A stretch of 64,000 nucleotides of DNA. Origin: Pseudobdellovibrio sp. Lineage in GTDB: Bacteria; Bdellovibrionota; Bdellovibrionia; Bdellovibrionales; Bdellovibrionaceae. The translations under genes were made by a program, and so were the position numbers. Below are positions 9,009 to 17,477 of the stretch, one piece after another. The stretch spans positions 1-64,000 of the forward strand of contig JAMPXC010000006.1 of assembly GCA_023701385.1 (NCBI GenBank), written 5' to 3'. Positions within the stretch are counted from its first letter, which is position 1, and every line of letters starts with the position of its first letter. The notes beneath the pieces were generated by a model. That model was not told the origin of the DNA. It did no database searches and saw only the letters and a program-made list of their open reading frames with translations.

Positions 9009-9797
9009 ATGAGTCAAAATTTAGCGCATCTTTCAACTGAAATTAAAAATCAAAACCAACTATGGATTACTTTAAATAATCCAGAAAAAATGAACGCAAT
9101 CAGTTACGAAATGATCGACTCATTAACAACGACACTTTTTAAAGCTGAAATGAATCCCGATGTTAAAGTGATCGTGATTCGCGGGGCGGGTAAAGCTTTT
9201 TCAGCGGGCGGTGATGTGCAGGCGATGAAAGATAAATCAGGTATGTTTCACGGCGATTCAAATGAATTACGTATGCGCTATATGCAAGGGATTCAGAAAA
9301 TTCCTAAATGCATGGAAGACTTATCAAAACCAATTATTGCTATGGTGAACGGTGCTGCGATCGGTGCGGGTTGTGATTTATCGATGATGTGCGATTTACG
9401 TATCGGTTGTGAAGAGTCACGTTTTGGTGAGACTTTCGCAAAATTAGGATTAGTTCCAGGTGACGGCGGAACATTCTTTTTAACCCGTATCGTGGGCTTT
9501 GCAAAAGCTATGCAAATGACAATGACCGCAGAAATTATCAGCGGCAAAAAAGCTTATGAATTTGGTTTAATGAATTATTATGTCGAAACCGCTGATTTAG
9601 AAAAAGAAACTTCAGCTTTAGCGACTAAGATTGCGAGTCTTCCTGCAGTGGCTTTGCAAATGGCGAAGAAATCTTTAAAAGCCGCCTACCGTCATGATTT
9701 ACAGGTGAATTTAGATTTATTAGCCGCGTTTCAAGGAATCGCGCAAAGGACGCCGGATCATGAAGCTGCGGTGAATGCGTTTTTTGAAAAGAAGTAG
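9009..9797 (+). CDS. Enoyl-CoA hydratase/isomerase family protein
   Basis: The 262-residue protein is a full-length crotonase fold: NPEKMNAIS near the N-terminus, AFSAGGDVQAM (oxyanion-hole loop), NGAAIGAGCDLSMMCDLRI and LVPGDGGTFFLTRIVG. The two glutamates used by classical enoyl-CoA hydratases appear replaced: the first by Asp in GCDL, the second by Phe in GETFAKLG. The Asp in PGDGG resembles enoyl-CoA isomerases. It may therefore isomerise or act on another acyl-CoA rather than hydrate; this is an inference from alignment by eye. The ATG follows AAGGATAAG. A hairpin and a terminator follow. Confidence 0.85.
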   Translation: MSQNLAHLSTEIKNQNQLWITLNNPEKMNAISYEMIDSLTTTLFKAEMNPDVKVIVIRGAGKAFSAGGDVQAMKDKSGMFHGDSNELRMRYMQGIQKIPKCMEDLSKPIIAMVNGAAIGAGCDLSMMCDLRIGCEESRFGETFAKLGLVPGDGGTFFLTRIVGFAKAMQMTMTAEIISGKKAYEFGLMNYYVETADLEKETSALATKIASLPAVALQMAKKSLKAAYRHDLQVNLDLLAAFQGIAQRTPDHEAAVNAFFEKK

Positions 9798-9861
9798 GTT
9801 AGGGTAGCTACCGCGCTGAACTGGCTTAGGTTATTTATCTAAATAGGTGGTCTGCTTGGTG

Positions 9862-9890
9862 CATCCTGAATTGCTTTGCAATTCAGGATG
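9862..9890. repeat. Perfect 13-bp inverted repeat
   Basis: CATCCTGAATTGC and GCAATTCAGGATG form a perfect 13-bp stem around a TTT loop, between convergent genes. There is no adjacent T-run, so it is not a standard terminator. It could be a repetitive palindromic element or an mRNA-stabilising hairpin. Confidence 0.7.
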
Positions 9891-9933
9891 TTCGTTTGAG
9901 GGGAAGAACTTTAATTTTAATGTAAGCTGGTCG

Positions 9934-9964
9934 AAAACGAAGTGGTTTGAGTTTCGTTTTTCTT
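9934..9964 (+). terminator. Terminator-like hairpin between convergent genes
   Basis: AAAACGAA and TTCGTTTT pair across an 11-base loop and run into TCTTT. It lies just before the stop of the facing minus-strand gene and may end transcription from the crotonase gene. Confidence 0.45.
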
Positions 9965-10314
9965 TAAAACTTATAACTTTTAGATTTTTCGATTTCTTTG
10001 TTTAGTTTTCCAAACAGGAAAAAGAAATACATTTTAAAATCAGAGATTAAGCTCCAGAAGGGGTACTTAAAAGTAGCTGGGCGGTTATGTTCAACTTTAA
10101 AGTGACCTACCCAGGCAAAAGCGTAGCCTGCCAGTGGGCAGAGCCAGATGAGTTTGTAGTTTTGAGTTACTAAACCAGTGATTAAAAAGATAAAAACAAA
10201 AGTTGTTCCGATAAAGTGAAGCATTCTATTTGTGGAGTTAGAATGCTCTTGCAGATAGAAAAACCAAAATTCTGAGTAAGTCGCAATTCTGTTATCAGAT
10301 TTTGTTTGGCTCAT
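9964..10314 (-). CDS. Mpo1-like (DUF962) membrane protein
   Basis: The 116-residue protein matches the Mpo1/DUF962 family: an N-terminal FWFFYLQEHSNSTNRMLHFIGT block, two hydrophobic segments, then WVGHFKVEHNRPATFKYPFWSLISD. The conserved histidines (EH, HF, GH, EH) are the likely iron ligands. The yeast member is a dioxygenase that alpha-oxidises 2-hydroxy fatty acids, so a lipid-modifying role is plausible but not shown. It is the last gene of a three-gene minus-strand group, 16 bases after the Yip1-like gene. Confidence 0.85.
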   Translation of the reverse strand: MSQTKSDNRIATYSEFWFFYLQEHSNSTNRMLHFIGTTFVFIFLITGLVTQNYKLIWLCPLAGYAFAWVGHFKVEHNRPATFKYPFWSLISDFKMYFFFLFGKLNKEIEKSKSYKF

Positions 10315-10330
10315 CTTTTTATCCTTTGTT

Positions 10331-10873
10331 TTAAATGTACTTATTTAATAACCAAGTCGCTAGTACAAGCAGATATAAAAACACAGCGATTTGGTAGGCG
10401 CGTTTACGATCCACTTGAAAGTTTTCAGTTAATCCAACCACGCAGAGTAAACTTGTAAAACCAAAACCGATTAAAGTGACCGGCGGAAAGTATTCTGAAG
10501 CGATTTGAAAAATGTAAAACGGAATTGAAGCTAATGTCACAAACGCAAAAAGTCTGCGGTAACTTTCTGTGCGGTTTTCAAAAAACTGAAAGTAGTAATA
10601 GAAAAACGTTGTTAAAAGCATACTTGATACCGTTGAAACAATCGGCATTAAGAAAATACCAGAAAGCGCACGTAGTAAGTTTAATTTAATGGCTCCGGCT
10701 AATACACCAGAAACAACGGCAAAAGTGATTTGCACGATGATTAAAGACATCCAATCCCAAGAAGGAATTTCTGTGATTTTCAAAACAGGATTTTTCACGA
10801 ATTCTTTGAGGTAATTCAGAATTTCTTTAACGTTAGTTTTTTGATGATTCATGTTGGGATTAACTTCTCTCAT
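10331..10873 (-). CDS. Yip1-like multi-span membrane protein
   Basis: The 180-residue product has about five hydrophobic segments after a short basic N-terminus. The layout (amphipathic start, paired helices, a polar FFENRTESYRRLFAFVTLASIPF segment) is like the bacterial Yip1/DUF1282 family of inner-membrane proteins with no settled function. The assignment is by topology and a few residues only. A second ATG (MNHQKTN) seven residues in is an alternative start. It lies 17 bases after the upstream minus-strand gene and 16 bases before the Mpo1-like gene. Confidence 0.65.
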   Translation of the reverse strand: MREVNPNMNHQKTNVKEILNYLKEFVKNPVLKITEIPSWDWMSLIIVQITFAVVSGVLAGAIKLNLLRALSGIFLMPIVSTVSSMLLTTFFYYYFQFFENRTESYRRLFAFVTLASIPFYIFQIASEYFPPVTLIGFGFTSLLCVVGLTENFQVDRKRAYQIAVFLYLLVLATWLLNKYI

Positions 10874-10889
10874 ACAGAAATTATCTCAC

Positions 10890-11378
10890 TTATTCAGAAA
10901 GGAAATCAAGTTCTGCCAGCTTCACGCAGTGATCTATAAAGGCATACCATGTGTTTTTATCCGCATTAATGAACAAATTCTGTGGTTCAGTTACGGTAAA
11001 GCCTAAAAAATTAAGCCAGCGACGGTGTAAGTAATAAGCCAATGACGAAGTTTTGTAGTTGGGTTTAAAAGTTTTACCGATGATATTGATCGTTGAATTA
11101 TTCACATTTTTTAAAGCCTCAAAGAACTCCTGATAAGTTTGTTCATCGATAATGATGTGTGTGTTATCAAGCTCGGAAAGGCGGTGAGTGAAGGCCTTTT
11201 GGCGCAGCTCTTTATTGTTAAATGGCAGCTGCATTACAGAGGCGCGATAGCCGTGTTCGTAAAGGACTTCTGGCAGATCCCCCCAGGGTTTTTGGTAAAA
11301 GAAGATGCTCTTTGGACCAGAGACCAGTTTCAGAGGGCGTTTAGTCAATAAACAGTTTGGTTTCAGTTCTAACTTCAT
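10890..11378 (-). CDS. Conserved hypothetical protein
   Basis: I do not recognise this product of 162 residues from the ATG at 11378. The ORF track extends to a TTG at 11414, but neither start has a convincing ribosome binding site. The sequence is soluble, mixed alpha/beta, with GPKSIFFYQKPWGDLPEVLYEHGY and NTHIIIDEQTYQEFFEAL. These alternating strand-helix patterns suggest a Rossmann-like fold. It heads a minus-strand group with the Yip1-like and Mpo1-like genes and is divergent from a zinc-ribbon membrane protein. Confidence 0.55.
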   Translation of the reverse strand: MKLELKPNCLLTKRPLKLVSGPKSIFFYQKPWGDLPEVLYEHGYRASVMQLPFNNKELRQKAFTHRLSELDNTHIIIDEQTYQEFFEALKNVNNSTINIIGKTFKPNYKTSSLAYYLHRRWLNFLGFTVTEPQNLFINADKNTWYAFIDHCVKLAELDFLSE

Positions 11379-11477
11379 CGTTGTCGCTATGTGTACCGCT
11401 TGGCTTTGGGCCAATCCTTAAAAAGGGTTCACTGTCAGAATAGAAAATAAACCCATTCTTTGGCAAACTGGAAATAT

Positions 11478-11906
11478 ATGATTCAAATGCAAAACCGTAA
11501 ATCCTGCTACTGTGCTTTTTGTAAGAATACTCGCAAAGTTTATTCAAATAAGCATATGAGTCTTTCAGGAATCGTGGGTATGGTGCTTTTAAGTTACGTG
11601 ATGACCTACGCCATCTGGCATCAACCGGATATTCGCGGTTTAATTATTATGGGAACATTATTGATGGTGGGCGAGAGTGCTACGCAGCTTCGCTGGCGCC
11701 AATCAATGGTGTGTCAGCACTGCGGTTTTGATCCGGTAATTTATGTGAGAAGCCCGGAACTTGCCGGTGCAAAAATCAAAGATTTTATGAGAACACGTTC
11801 AGAACGCCCGGAATATTTATTAAAACCAGCTTTGAATTTACCTGCACGCCGCGCCTCAGCTGAAAATACTCAACCACGTGGTGAAAATTTATCCTTGCGC
11901 GGTTAA
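11478..11906 (+). CDS. Zinc-ribbon membrane protein, unknown
   Basis: From the ATG at 11478 (GGA eight bases upstream) the product has 142 residues; the track's TTG at 11460 lacks a binding site. The N-terminus carries CYCAFC and a later segment CQHCGFD, which together could form one zinc ribbon. Between them lie two hydrophobic segments (about residues 33-50 and 54-70), so the cysteine pairs would sit on the same side of the membrane. The tail is basic and disordered. No family is recognised. It is divergent from the hypothetical gene at 11378. Confidence 0.6.
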   Translation: MIQMQNRKSCYCAFCKNTRKVYSNKHMSLSGIVGMVLLSYVMTYAIWHQPDIRGLIIMGTLLMVGESATQLRWRQSMVCQHCGFDPVIYVRSPELAGAKIKDFMRTRSERPEYLLKPALNLPARRASAENTQPRGENLSLRG

Positions 11907-11931
11907 TCCATTGATTTAATAATTACGAGAG

Positions 11932-12786
11932 ATGCGTCTAGCTTCATTCGTTTTTTTATTCGTATTTCTTTCTTTGCAATGCGTTTTTGCGCAAAACAAA
12001 GCCCATGTTTTAAATGCTGATACCGATGTTTATGGCAGCGCTGATTTTGATTCGGCGACAATCGGTACGGTTGACCCAGATGAAACATTTCTAGTTTCTA
12101 AAAAAACTTACGGCGAATTTTATAAAGTTAAATTTAAAGACGGCACGATCGGGTATATTCCAGATACTGAGGTGTACATCGAAGGCGTTGGAACCGTAAG
12201 AGAGACACCTTTTCGCGGTGATGACCTAGATAAAAAAGCAAAGCGCGCCAAACGTGAGGAAGATGAAGAATCACCTGAAGATGATACTGAAAATCCAAAC
12301 ATCAATTACAAAGGTGTTACATTTTCACTAATTAATTTTCACGAAGAGACTATGGGTGGAAACCAAGTGGCTGATCTGCAGGCATTTGGTTTTCGTTTTC
12401 AACCGCTACAAGGAAATTACCAATCAGGTTTAGCCTATGATTTGATGGTGGCTCCTAAGGCACCAGATTATTACGAAGAAAAAACCGGAGCTAAAACTTC
12501 TGGCGCCATTTTTTGGGGCAGCGCAGGAATTTCTAATGTTTCTGCCTTAAATTCAAACACTTCATTTCGCTACGGTGCGGGTCCTTTTTTACGTTATTCG
12601 TATTTTACGATTAAAGATGCCCCATTGCGCCCTCAAAGCACGTATAACCTGCAAGATTTAACAGTCGGTTTAGATTTTCAAGCCGGAATTATGCTTCATA
12701 GCCGCTTTGTCACGATTGATTTAGGCCTTCGCTACTTCTGGGACAAAGAATCTTATGGTGGCTTCGGCGTAGCATTCTTATTCTAA
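11932..12786 (+). CDS. Exported SH3b-domain protein with a barrel-like C-terminus
   Basis: The 284-residue protein has a signal peptide (MRLASFVFLFVFLSLQCVFA). Residues about 24-83 form a bacterial SH3 domain (VYGSADFDSATIGTVDPDETFLVSKK, then FKDGTIGYIPDTEV). A charged linker (KRAKREEDEESPEDD) follows. The C-terminal 180 residues alternate like outer-membrane beta strands and end in an aromatic residue (GFGVAFLF). SH3b domains usually bind peptidoglycan, so it may link the outer membrane to the wall. The product at 36643 shares this plan: signal, small beta domain, acidic linker, barrel-like end. Confidence 0.7.
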   Translation: MRLASFVFLFVFLSLQCVFAQNKAHVLNADTDVYGSADFDSATIGTVDPDETFLVSKKTYGEFYKVKFKDGTIGYIPDTEVYIEGVGTVRETPFRGDDLDKKAKRAKREEDEESPEDDTENPNINYKGVTFSLINFHEETMGGNQVADLQAFGFRFQPLQGNYQSGLAYDLMVAPKAPDYYEEKTGAKTSGAIFWGSAGISNVSALNSNTSFRYGAGPFLRYSYFTIKDAPLRPQSTYNLQDLTVGLDFQAGIMLHSRFVTIDLGLRYFWDKESYGGFGVAFLF

Positions 12787-12825
12787 TTTCTTGATTGGCT
12801 CATTCGCCCTTATTAGAATCCTGGC

Positions 12826-14646
12826 ATGTCTTCAATTCAGGTTTTATCTCCCGATGTTGTGAATCAAATTGCCGCTGGTGAAGTGGTTGAACGTCCGTCA
12901 CATTTAGTGAAAGAGCTTTTAGAAAACTCACTGGATGCAAACTCTACGCAAATTCAAATTGATGTGAATTTTGGTGGTAAGTTTATCAAGATCACAGATA
13001 ACGGCGATGGTATCACCAAAGAAGATTTACCGTTAGCACTGCAACGTCACGCGACCAGTAAGATTACCCAAACCAACGATCTTTGGAATTTATCAACTTA
13101 CGGATTTCGCGGTGAAGCTTTAGCGTCAGTAGCTGCGGTTTCAAAGCTCACTTTAATGAGTAAAGCTAAAAAAGCTAAAGCGGCCTTTCAGATTAAATCT
13201 GACTTTGGTGTGATCAGTGAAGTGATGCCGTCATCAATTGATACCGGCACACAAATTACTATTGATGTTTTGTTTGAAAATGTTCCCGCACGTTTAAAAT
13301 TCTTAAAGTCAGATTCAGCCGAGCTTGCGCAAATCAGAAACGTGATTCGTGCTTTATCTTTAGCGTATCCGCATGTTGAATTTAAATTAATCGAAAACGG
13401 TAAGCTTGATTTATTTTTTAAAGCTCAAGGTAATGCGAAAGATTTATCAGTACGTGCATCACAAGTTTTAGGTTTAAATAAAATTTATACGCAAGAAAAC
13501 CGTTACAAATCTTACGTTGTTAAAGCTTATTTTTCGTCTCCAAATGATGTGCAAAAAACGTCTAAAAATATTTGGATCTTTGCGCAAAAACGTTGGATTC
13601 AAGATCGCGGTTTGCAAGCGGCGATCACTGAAGCGTACAGAAGTTTATTAATGCACGGTGAATATCCGCAAGTGGTGATTGATCTTGAATGTGCGCCAGA
13701 TTTAATCGACGTAAATATTCACCCGACCAAATCACAAGTAAAATTCCAGGATGCCTCTGATGCTTTTCGTGCGGTGCACGGGGCTGTTAGACAAGGTTTG
13801 GAGTTAGCACCGTGGATTCCTAAAGTGGCACAAACTGAATCGGCGTCAGCCTCATTCGATTCACAACCGGCAGCGGGTGCTAGTTACCAGTCTTTCGTGC
13901 GCGAAATCCCGCAAATGAGTGTGCAAGATCAAACTCGTTTTACGGATCTGGGTTCATCGTTAGGAAACACCCAGTTTAAAACTAAATTAAGTGCGCTTGA
14001 GCAGTTATCGCAGTTAAAAGTGGATTCAACTCCGATTGCAGCAATTGAAACTGCAGGCGGGTACTGGTCCAGTTTACAAGTTTTAGGGCAGTTAAATTTA
14101 ACGTACCTTGTTTGTCAGAAACACGATCGTATGGTTTTAGTTGACCAGCACGCAGCCCATGAACGTGTGGCTTTTGAAAAGCTAATGCGTAAATGGAAAG
14201 GCGGAGCAATTGATCAGCAGGATTTTTTATTTCCGCTAGCGATTGATTTATCTCCTGAAAAAGCAGAAGCGTTACTTGCGCAATCTGAAAATATTGCCAA
14301 GATGGGAATCGAAATTGAAGCGCTTGGGCCATCAGTGATCGGGGTAAAATCAGCTCCGCTTTTTGTAAAAGAAGCCGCACTTCCAAAAATTTTTGATAAA
14401 ATGGCCACTGACATAGTTGATTACGGTGGAAGTTATTCTTTAGAAAAATCAATCGCAGATTTATTTGCAACGATGGCCTGCCATTCGGTGGTGCGTGCGG
14501 GGCAAAGTCTTTCGCAGGCAGAAATGGTTGAATTACTTAAAGCCATGGATGAATTTCCATTGTCGTCATTCTGTCCGCACGGGCGCCCGGTGTCGATTGA
14601 ATTTGCATTTAACGATATTGAAAAACAGTTTGGTCGCACCCTGTGA
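12826..14646 (+). CDS. mutL: DNA mismatch repair protein MutL
   Basis: MutL couples mismatch recognition by MutS to strand incision. The 606-residue protein has the GHKL ATPase motifs at its N-terminus (ELLENSLDAN, DNGDGI, YGFRGEALASVAAV), the VNIHPTKSQVKF segment near residue 300, and a variable linker. The C-terminal domain contains DQHAAHERVAFE, which fits the DQHA(X)2E(X)4E endonuclease motif, and CPHGRP. It is therefore the nicking type of MutL found in bacteria without MutH. The stop overlaps the miaA GTG by four bases. No mutS or mutH is in the window. Confidence 0.96.
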   Translation: MSSIQVLSPDVVNQIAAGEVVERPSHLVKELLENSLDANSTQIQIDVNFGGKFIKITDNGDGITKEDLPLALQRHATSKITQTNDLWNLSTYGFRGEALASVAAVSKLTLMSKAKKAKAAFQIKSDFGVISEVMPSSIDTGTQITIDVLFENVPARLKFLKSDSAELAQIRNVIRALSLAYPHVEFKLIENGKLDLFFKAQGNAKDLSVRASQVLGLNKIYTQENRYKSYVVKAYFSSPNDVQKTSKNIWIFAQKRWIQDRGLQAAITEAYRSLLMHGEYPQVVIDLECAPDLIDVNIHPTKSQVKFQDASDAFRAVHGAVRQGLELAPWIPKVAQTESASASFDSQPAAGASYQSFVREIPQMSVQDQTRFTDLGSSLGNTQFKTKLSALEQLSQLKVDSTPIAAIETAGGYWSSLQVLGQLNLTYLVCQKHDRMVLVDQHAAHERVAFEKLMRKWKGGAIDQQDFLFPLAIDLSPEKAEALLAQSENIAKMGIEIEALGPSVIGVKSAPLFVKEAALPKIFDKMATDIVDYGGSYSLEKSIADLFATMACHSVVRAGQSLSQAEMVELLKAMDEFPLSSFCPHGRPVSIEFAFNDIEKQFGRTL

Positions 14647-15578
14647 GTGAAAAAACTAAAGTTGTTTTTGTAGTTGGCCCCACAGCATCCGGTAAAAGTG
14701 CATTAGCCATGCAGCTAGCAAAAAAGTTTAACGGAAGCATTATCAACATTGATAGTGTCCAGTTTTACGAAGGTCTAATTGTTGGCTCGGCAGCTCCTAG
14801 TGAAGACGAAAAAAAACAAGTTCCCCATTATTTATTTTCTTATGTCAAAGCTCCTGATGAAATGACAGCCGGGCAGTACATTCGTGATTTTTATGAATTA
14901 ATCGAATCAGGAAAAGCCACATCACCCCTTTTTGTTGTGGGTGGCACAGGTTTTTATGTGCAAGCCCTGGAAAAAGGAATGTACGATTTACCTGAAGTCA
15001 GTGAAGAAATAAAAAAAGAAGTTCTGGCTGATTTTGAAACTTTTGGCTCTGAAAAAATGTTTACCGAGCTTAAAGAATTTGACCCCGACACTGAATTACA
15101 TCCGAACGACCATTACCGTGTAGGCCGAGCCTTAGAAGTAAAACGTGCGTTTAATTTAAAAATGTCTGAGTTTAAAAATGCTGCGGCTGCAGACAATAAA
15201 AATAAACTTCCGTACCCCTCAATGAAAATTGGATTAACGTTTGAAACAAACGATAAAGAAAAATTCGCGCAGCGTGTCCACGAGCGCACTTTAAAAATGC
15301 TTGATGAGGGTATCATCGAAGAGACAAAACATTTCTTAGATGATGGTTTTGAAAATTGGGCGCCGCTTTCAAGTGTGGGCTATCATGAAGCGAAAGCGTA
15401 TTTGCAAGGCGAGCTTAAACGCGAAGAATTAGCGCCAGCGATCACGCAGGCCACGATGAAGCTCGTTAAAAAACAGAAAACTTGGTTTAAGCGCGACGAG
15501 GCCATACTTTGGTCTGATGTTTTTACCCCTGATTACGGGTCTCTCGAGAGAGAAGTTCAGGACTTCTTAGCAAAGTAA
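14643..15578 (+). CDS. miaA: tRNA dimethylallyltransferase MiaA
   Basis: MiaA adds a dimethylallyl group to N6 of A37 in tRNAs that read UNN codons. The 311-residue enzyme has the P-loop VVGPTASGKSALAMQLAK, the NIDSVQFYEGL segment (the family's DSMQVYR region) and VVGGTGFYVQAL. The region from about residue 200 carries the substrate channel and SSVGYHEAKAYL. GTG is used as start, overlapping the mutL stop (GTGA), so translation is coupled. The mutL-miaA pair is common in bacteria. Confidence 0.95.
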   Translation: MSEKTKVVFVVGPTASGKSALAMQLAKKFNGSIINIDSVQFYEGLIVGSAAPSEDEKKQVPHYLFSYVKAPDEMTAGQYIRDFYELIESGKATSPLFVVGGTGFYVQALEKGMYDLPEVSEEIKKEVLADFETFGSEKMFTELKEFDPDTELHPNDHYRVGRALEVKRAFNLKMSEFKNAAAADNKNKLPYPSMKIGLTFETNDKEKFAQRVHERTLKMLDEGIIEETKHFLDDGFENWAPLSSVGYHEAKAYLQGELKREELAPAITQATMKLVKKQKTWFKRDEAILWSDVFTPDYGSLEREVQDFLAK

Positions 15579-15617
15579 ACTTTGACGCCTAAGAATAAAG
15601 CACGCCATAATTTATAA

Positions 15618-16508
15618 ATGAAAAGTATGACTGGCTACGGTCTGTGCCGGGCCCAAACCAACGAAGTAGCATTAGAGATCAGTATCAGAGCGGTGAACGG
15701 TCGCTTTTTAGAAACTCGTTTTCACTTACCAAAACCTTATTTTATCTTTGAATCGGATCTTAAGAAAAGACTTGGCGAATACGCTTTACGCGGAACAGTT
15801 GATATTTATATTTCACGAAAATTAAAAGCCAGCCACACCGCCGGAAAAATCGTTATCAACACGCGCTTAGCGCAAGAGTATTTAAAATCTTTCAAGAAGT
15901 TAGCTAAAGATTTAAAAATGAACGAAGCCGTTCGCTTTGATCTGATCTCGCGCCAAGCCGATGTGATCGTGATGGAAGAAGTGGACACATTAAACCCGCA
16001 AGAAGTTGTTCTTCTTAAAAAAGCTTTTGAAGCGGCTCTTAAAAAATTCGAACAAGAAAAAATCCGCGAAGGCGGAGCGCTAAAAAAAGATCTTTCAAAA
16101 AACTTAAAAGATCTGCAAAAGCACGTGGTTAAAATTTCTAAATTACGTGATGATGCGAATAAGATCCTTCAGGAAAAATTCGAAGCAAAAATCAAATCAC
16201 GTTTACCCAAAGAAGTTGTCGGCCAATCAGTTGATCCTTTACGCATTTCTCAAGAGATCGTTATTCAGCTCGAGAAAGCCGACATTAACGAAGAGCTGAT
16301 TCGTTTAACAGAGCACTTAAAAAACTTTGAAAAGCTGATTGAGAATTCGGTTGTTGAAGGTAAAAAGCTTGATTTTTACACACAGGAATTACTGCGTGAA
16401 GTTAATACCATCGGATCAAAAAGTCAGGTTGCCGGAATCACTGAATCTGTTGTAGAAGCTAAAACACTTATCGAAAGAATTAGAGAACAGGTGCAAAACA
16501 TAGAGTAA
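15618..16508 (+). CDS. yicC: YicC/YloC-family endoribonuclease
   Basis: The 296-residue product starts MKSMTGYG, the hallmark of the YicC/YloC family, and continues with SIRAVNGRFLETRFHLPK. The C-terminal DUF1732 part is present (ELIRLTEHLKNFEKLIE, GKKLDFYTQELLREVNTIGSK). Members act as endoribonucleases; the E. coli protein is linked to decay of a small regulatory RNA. The gene lies directly upstream of gmk, two bases apart, which is the standard yicC-gmk-rpoZ-spoT neighbourhood. Confidence 0.93.
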   Translation: MKSMTGYGLCRAQTNEVALEISIRAVNGRFLETRFHLPKPYFIFESDLKKRLGEYALRGTVDIYISRKLKASHTAGKIVINTRLAQEYLKSFKKLAKDLKMNEAVRFDLISRQADVIVMEEVDTLNPQEVVLLKKAFEAALKKFEQEKIREGGALKKDLSKNLKDLQKHVVKISKLRDDANKILQEKFEAKIKSRLPKEVVGQSVDPLRISQEIVIQLEKADINEELIRLTEHLKNFEKLIENSVVEGKKLDFYTQELLREVNTIGSKSQVAGITESVVEAKTLIERIREQVQNIE

Positions 16509-16510
16509 TT

Positions 16511-17095
16511 ATGACCGACGTTAACGACAAAGCTAAAACACCTACAAGAATGATCATCGTTGCGGCTCCAAGTGGAGCAGGCAAGAGCAGTTTTGTGGAA
16601 AAATTAGCTGCCGAAGATAATCGTTTACACGATGTTGTTACGTACACCACTCGTTCTATGCGCACGGGTGAAAGCCAAGGTAAGCCTTACTTTTTTATTA
16701 CTCCTGAAGATTTTGAACAGAAGAAAAATGAAAACTTCTTTATCGAGTGGGCGAAAGTTCACACGAACCACTACGGCACTTCGTACGAGCAGCTTCAAGG
16801 CGCTTGGGCAAAGGGTAAAGTGGTGATCATGGATATCGACATCCAAGGTGTTGCGACATTTAAAAGCAAGTACCCTGACGCTAAAACTGTGTTTATCTTA
16901 CCCCCATCACTGGATGAGCTAAGACGCCGCGTTATTAAACGCGATGGTGTGCCCCCAGTTGACCTAGAAATCCGCATGCAAAATGCTGAAAAAGAGATGG
17001 CTAAGGCCCACGAATTCGATGTTAGAATCGTTAATGACGATTTTAATCGCTCTTTTGCCGAATTTAAGAAGATCGTAGATAGCTGGCTAGCTTAA
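16511..17095 (+). CDS. gmk: Guanylate kinase
   Basis: Guanylate kinase phosphorylates GMP to GDP with ATP. The 194-residue protein has the P-loop VAAPSGAGKSSFVEKL, the GMP-binding YTTRSMRTGE and the lid region LDELRRRVIKRDG. VVIMDIDIQGVATFK is the typical Walker B-like strand. An EFAKVH-type segment appears here as FIEWAKVHTNHYGTS. The gene sits between yicC and rpoZ, next to the (p)ppGpp enzyme, so guanine-nucleotide synthesis and its alarmone sensor are linked. Confidence 0.96.
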   Translation: MTDVNDKAKTPTRMIIVAAPSGAGKSSFVEKLAAEDNRLHDVVTYTTRSMRTGESQGKPYFFITPEDFEQKKNENFFIEWAKVHTNHYGTSYEQLQGAWAKGKVVIMDIDIQGVATFKSKYPDAKTVFILPPSLDELRRRVIKRDGVPPVDLEIRMQNAEKEMAKAHEFDVRIVNDDFNRSFAEFKKIVDSWLA

Positions 17096-17154
17096 TTCCT
17101 TGAAATTTAGAGTACTTAGAAGTATAACTATGGTTTCGTTAAACCGGAGGTCCT

Positions 17155-17394
17155 ATGGCTCGCGTTACAGTTGAAGATTGCTTAGATAAAGTTCCTAACC
17201 GTTTTGCTTTAGTTTTATTAGTAGCTAAACGCGCAAAGCAATTACTTAAAGGTGGCGAGTGCACAGTAGCGACTCGTAACAATAAATACATCGTTAACTC
17301 ATTACGTGAAGTAGCGATCGGTAACGTGGTTTTCGACACTAAAGTTGATGAAACTACAGCTCGTGAAGATATGTTAAAAGACCTAAACAAATAG
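17155..17394 (+). CDS. rpoZ: RNA polymerase omega subunit
   Basis: Omega helps assemble RNA polymerase by binding beta-prime and forms part of the ppGpp site in proteobacteria. The 79-residue product has the family start [24 protein letters not shown] and the conserved basic run [10 protein letters not shown]. The ATG follows a strong CGGAGG site; a small GGTTT-CGTT-AAACC hairpin lies just in front of it and could tune initiation. A terminator separates it from spoT. Confidence 0.95.
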   Translation: MARVTVEDCLDKVPNRFALVLLVAKRAKQLLKGGECTVATRNNKYIVNSLREVAIGNVVFDTKVDETTAREDMLKDLNK

Positions 17395-17432
17395 GTTCTT
17401 ATTACGTTAGTCCGAATCAGTTAAAATTTGTT

Positions 17433-17461
17433 AAAAACCCGCTCACAAGGCGGGTTTTTTC
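17433..17461 (+). terminator. Intrinsic terminator after rpoZ
   Basis: AAAACCCGC and GCGGGTTTT form a nine-base stem with a short loop followed by a T-run, between the rpoZ stop and the spoT start. Confidence 0.88.
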
Positions 17462-17477
17462 ATTTATTCTATAAGGA

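Noticed and set aside
13982-14470. Minus-strand ORF of 162 codons inside mutL
   Set aside because: It is antisense to the MutL C-terminal domain with the endonuclease motif. The peptide has no recognisable family, and mutL shows strong conservation in its own frame.
17132-17150. Hairpin in front of rpoZ as a riboswitch
   Set aside because: The stem is only five bases and there is no larger conserved fold nearby, so it is noted only as a possible initiation-tuning element.
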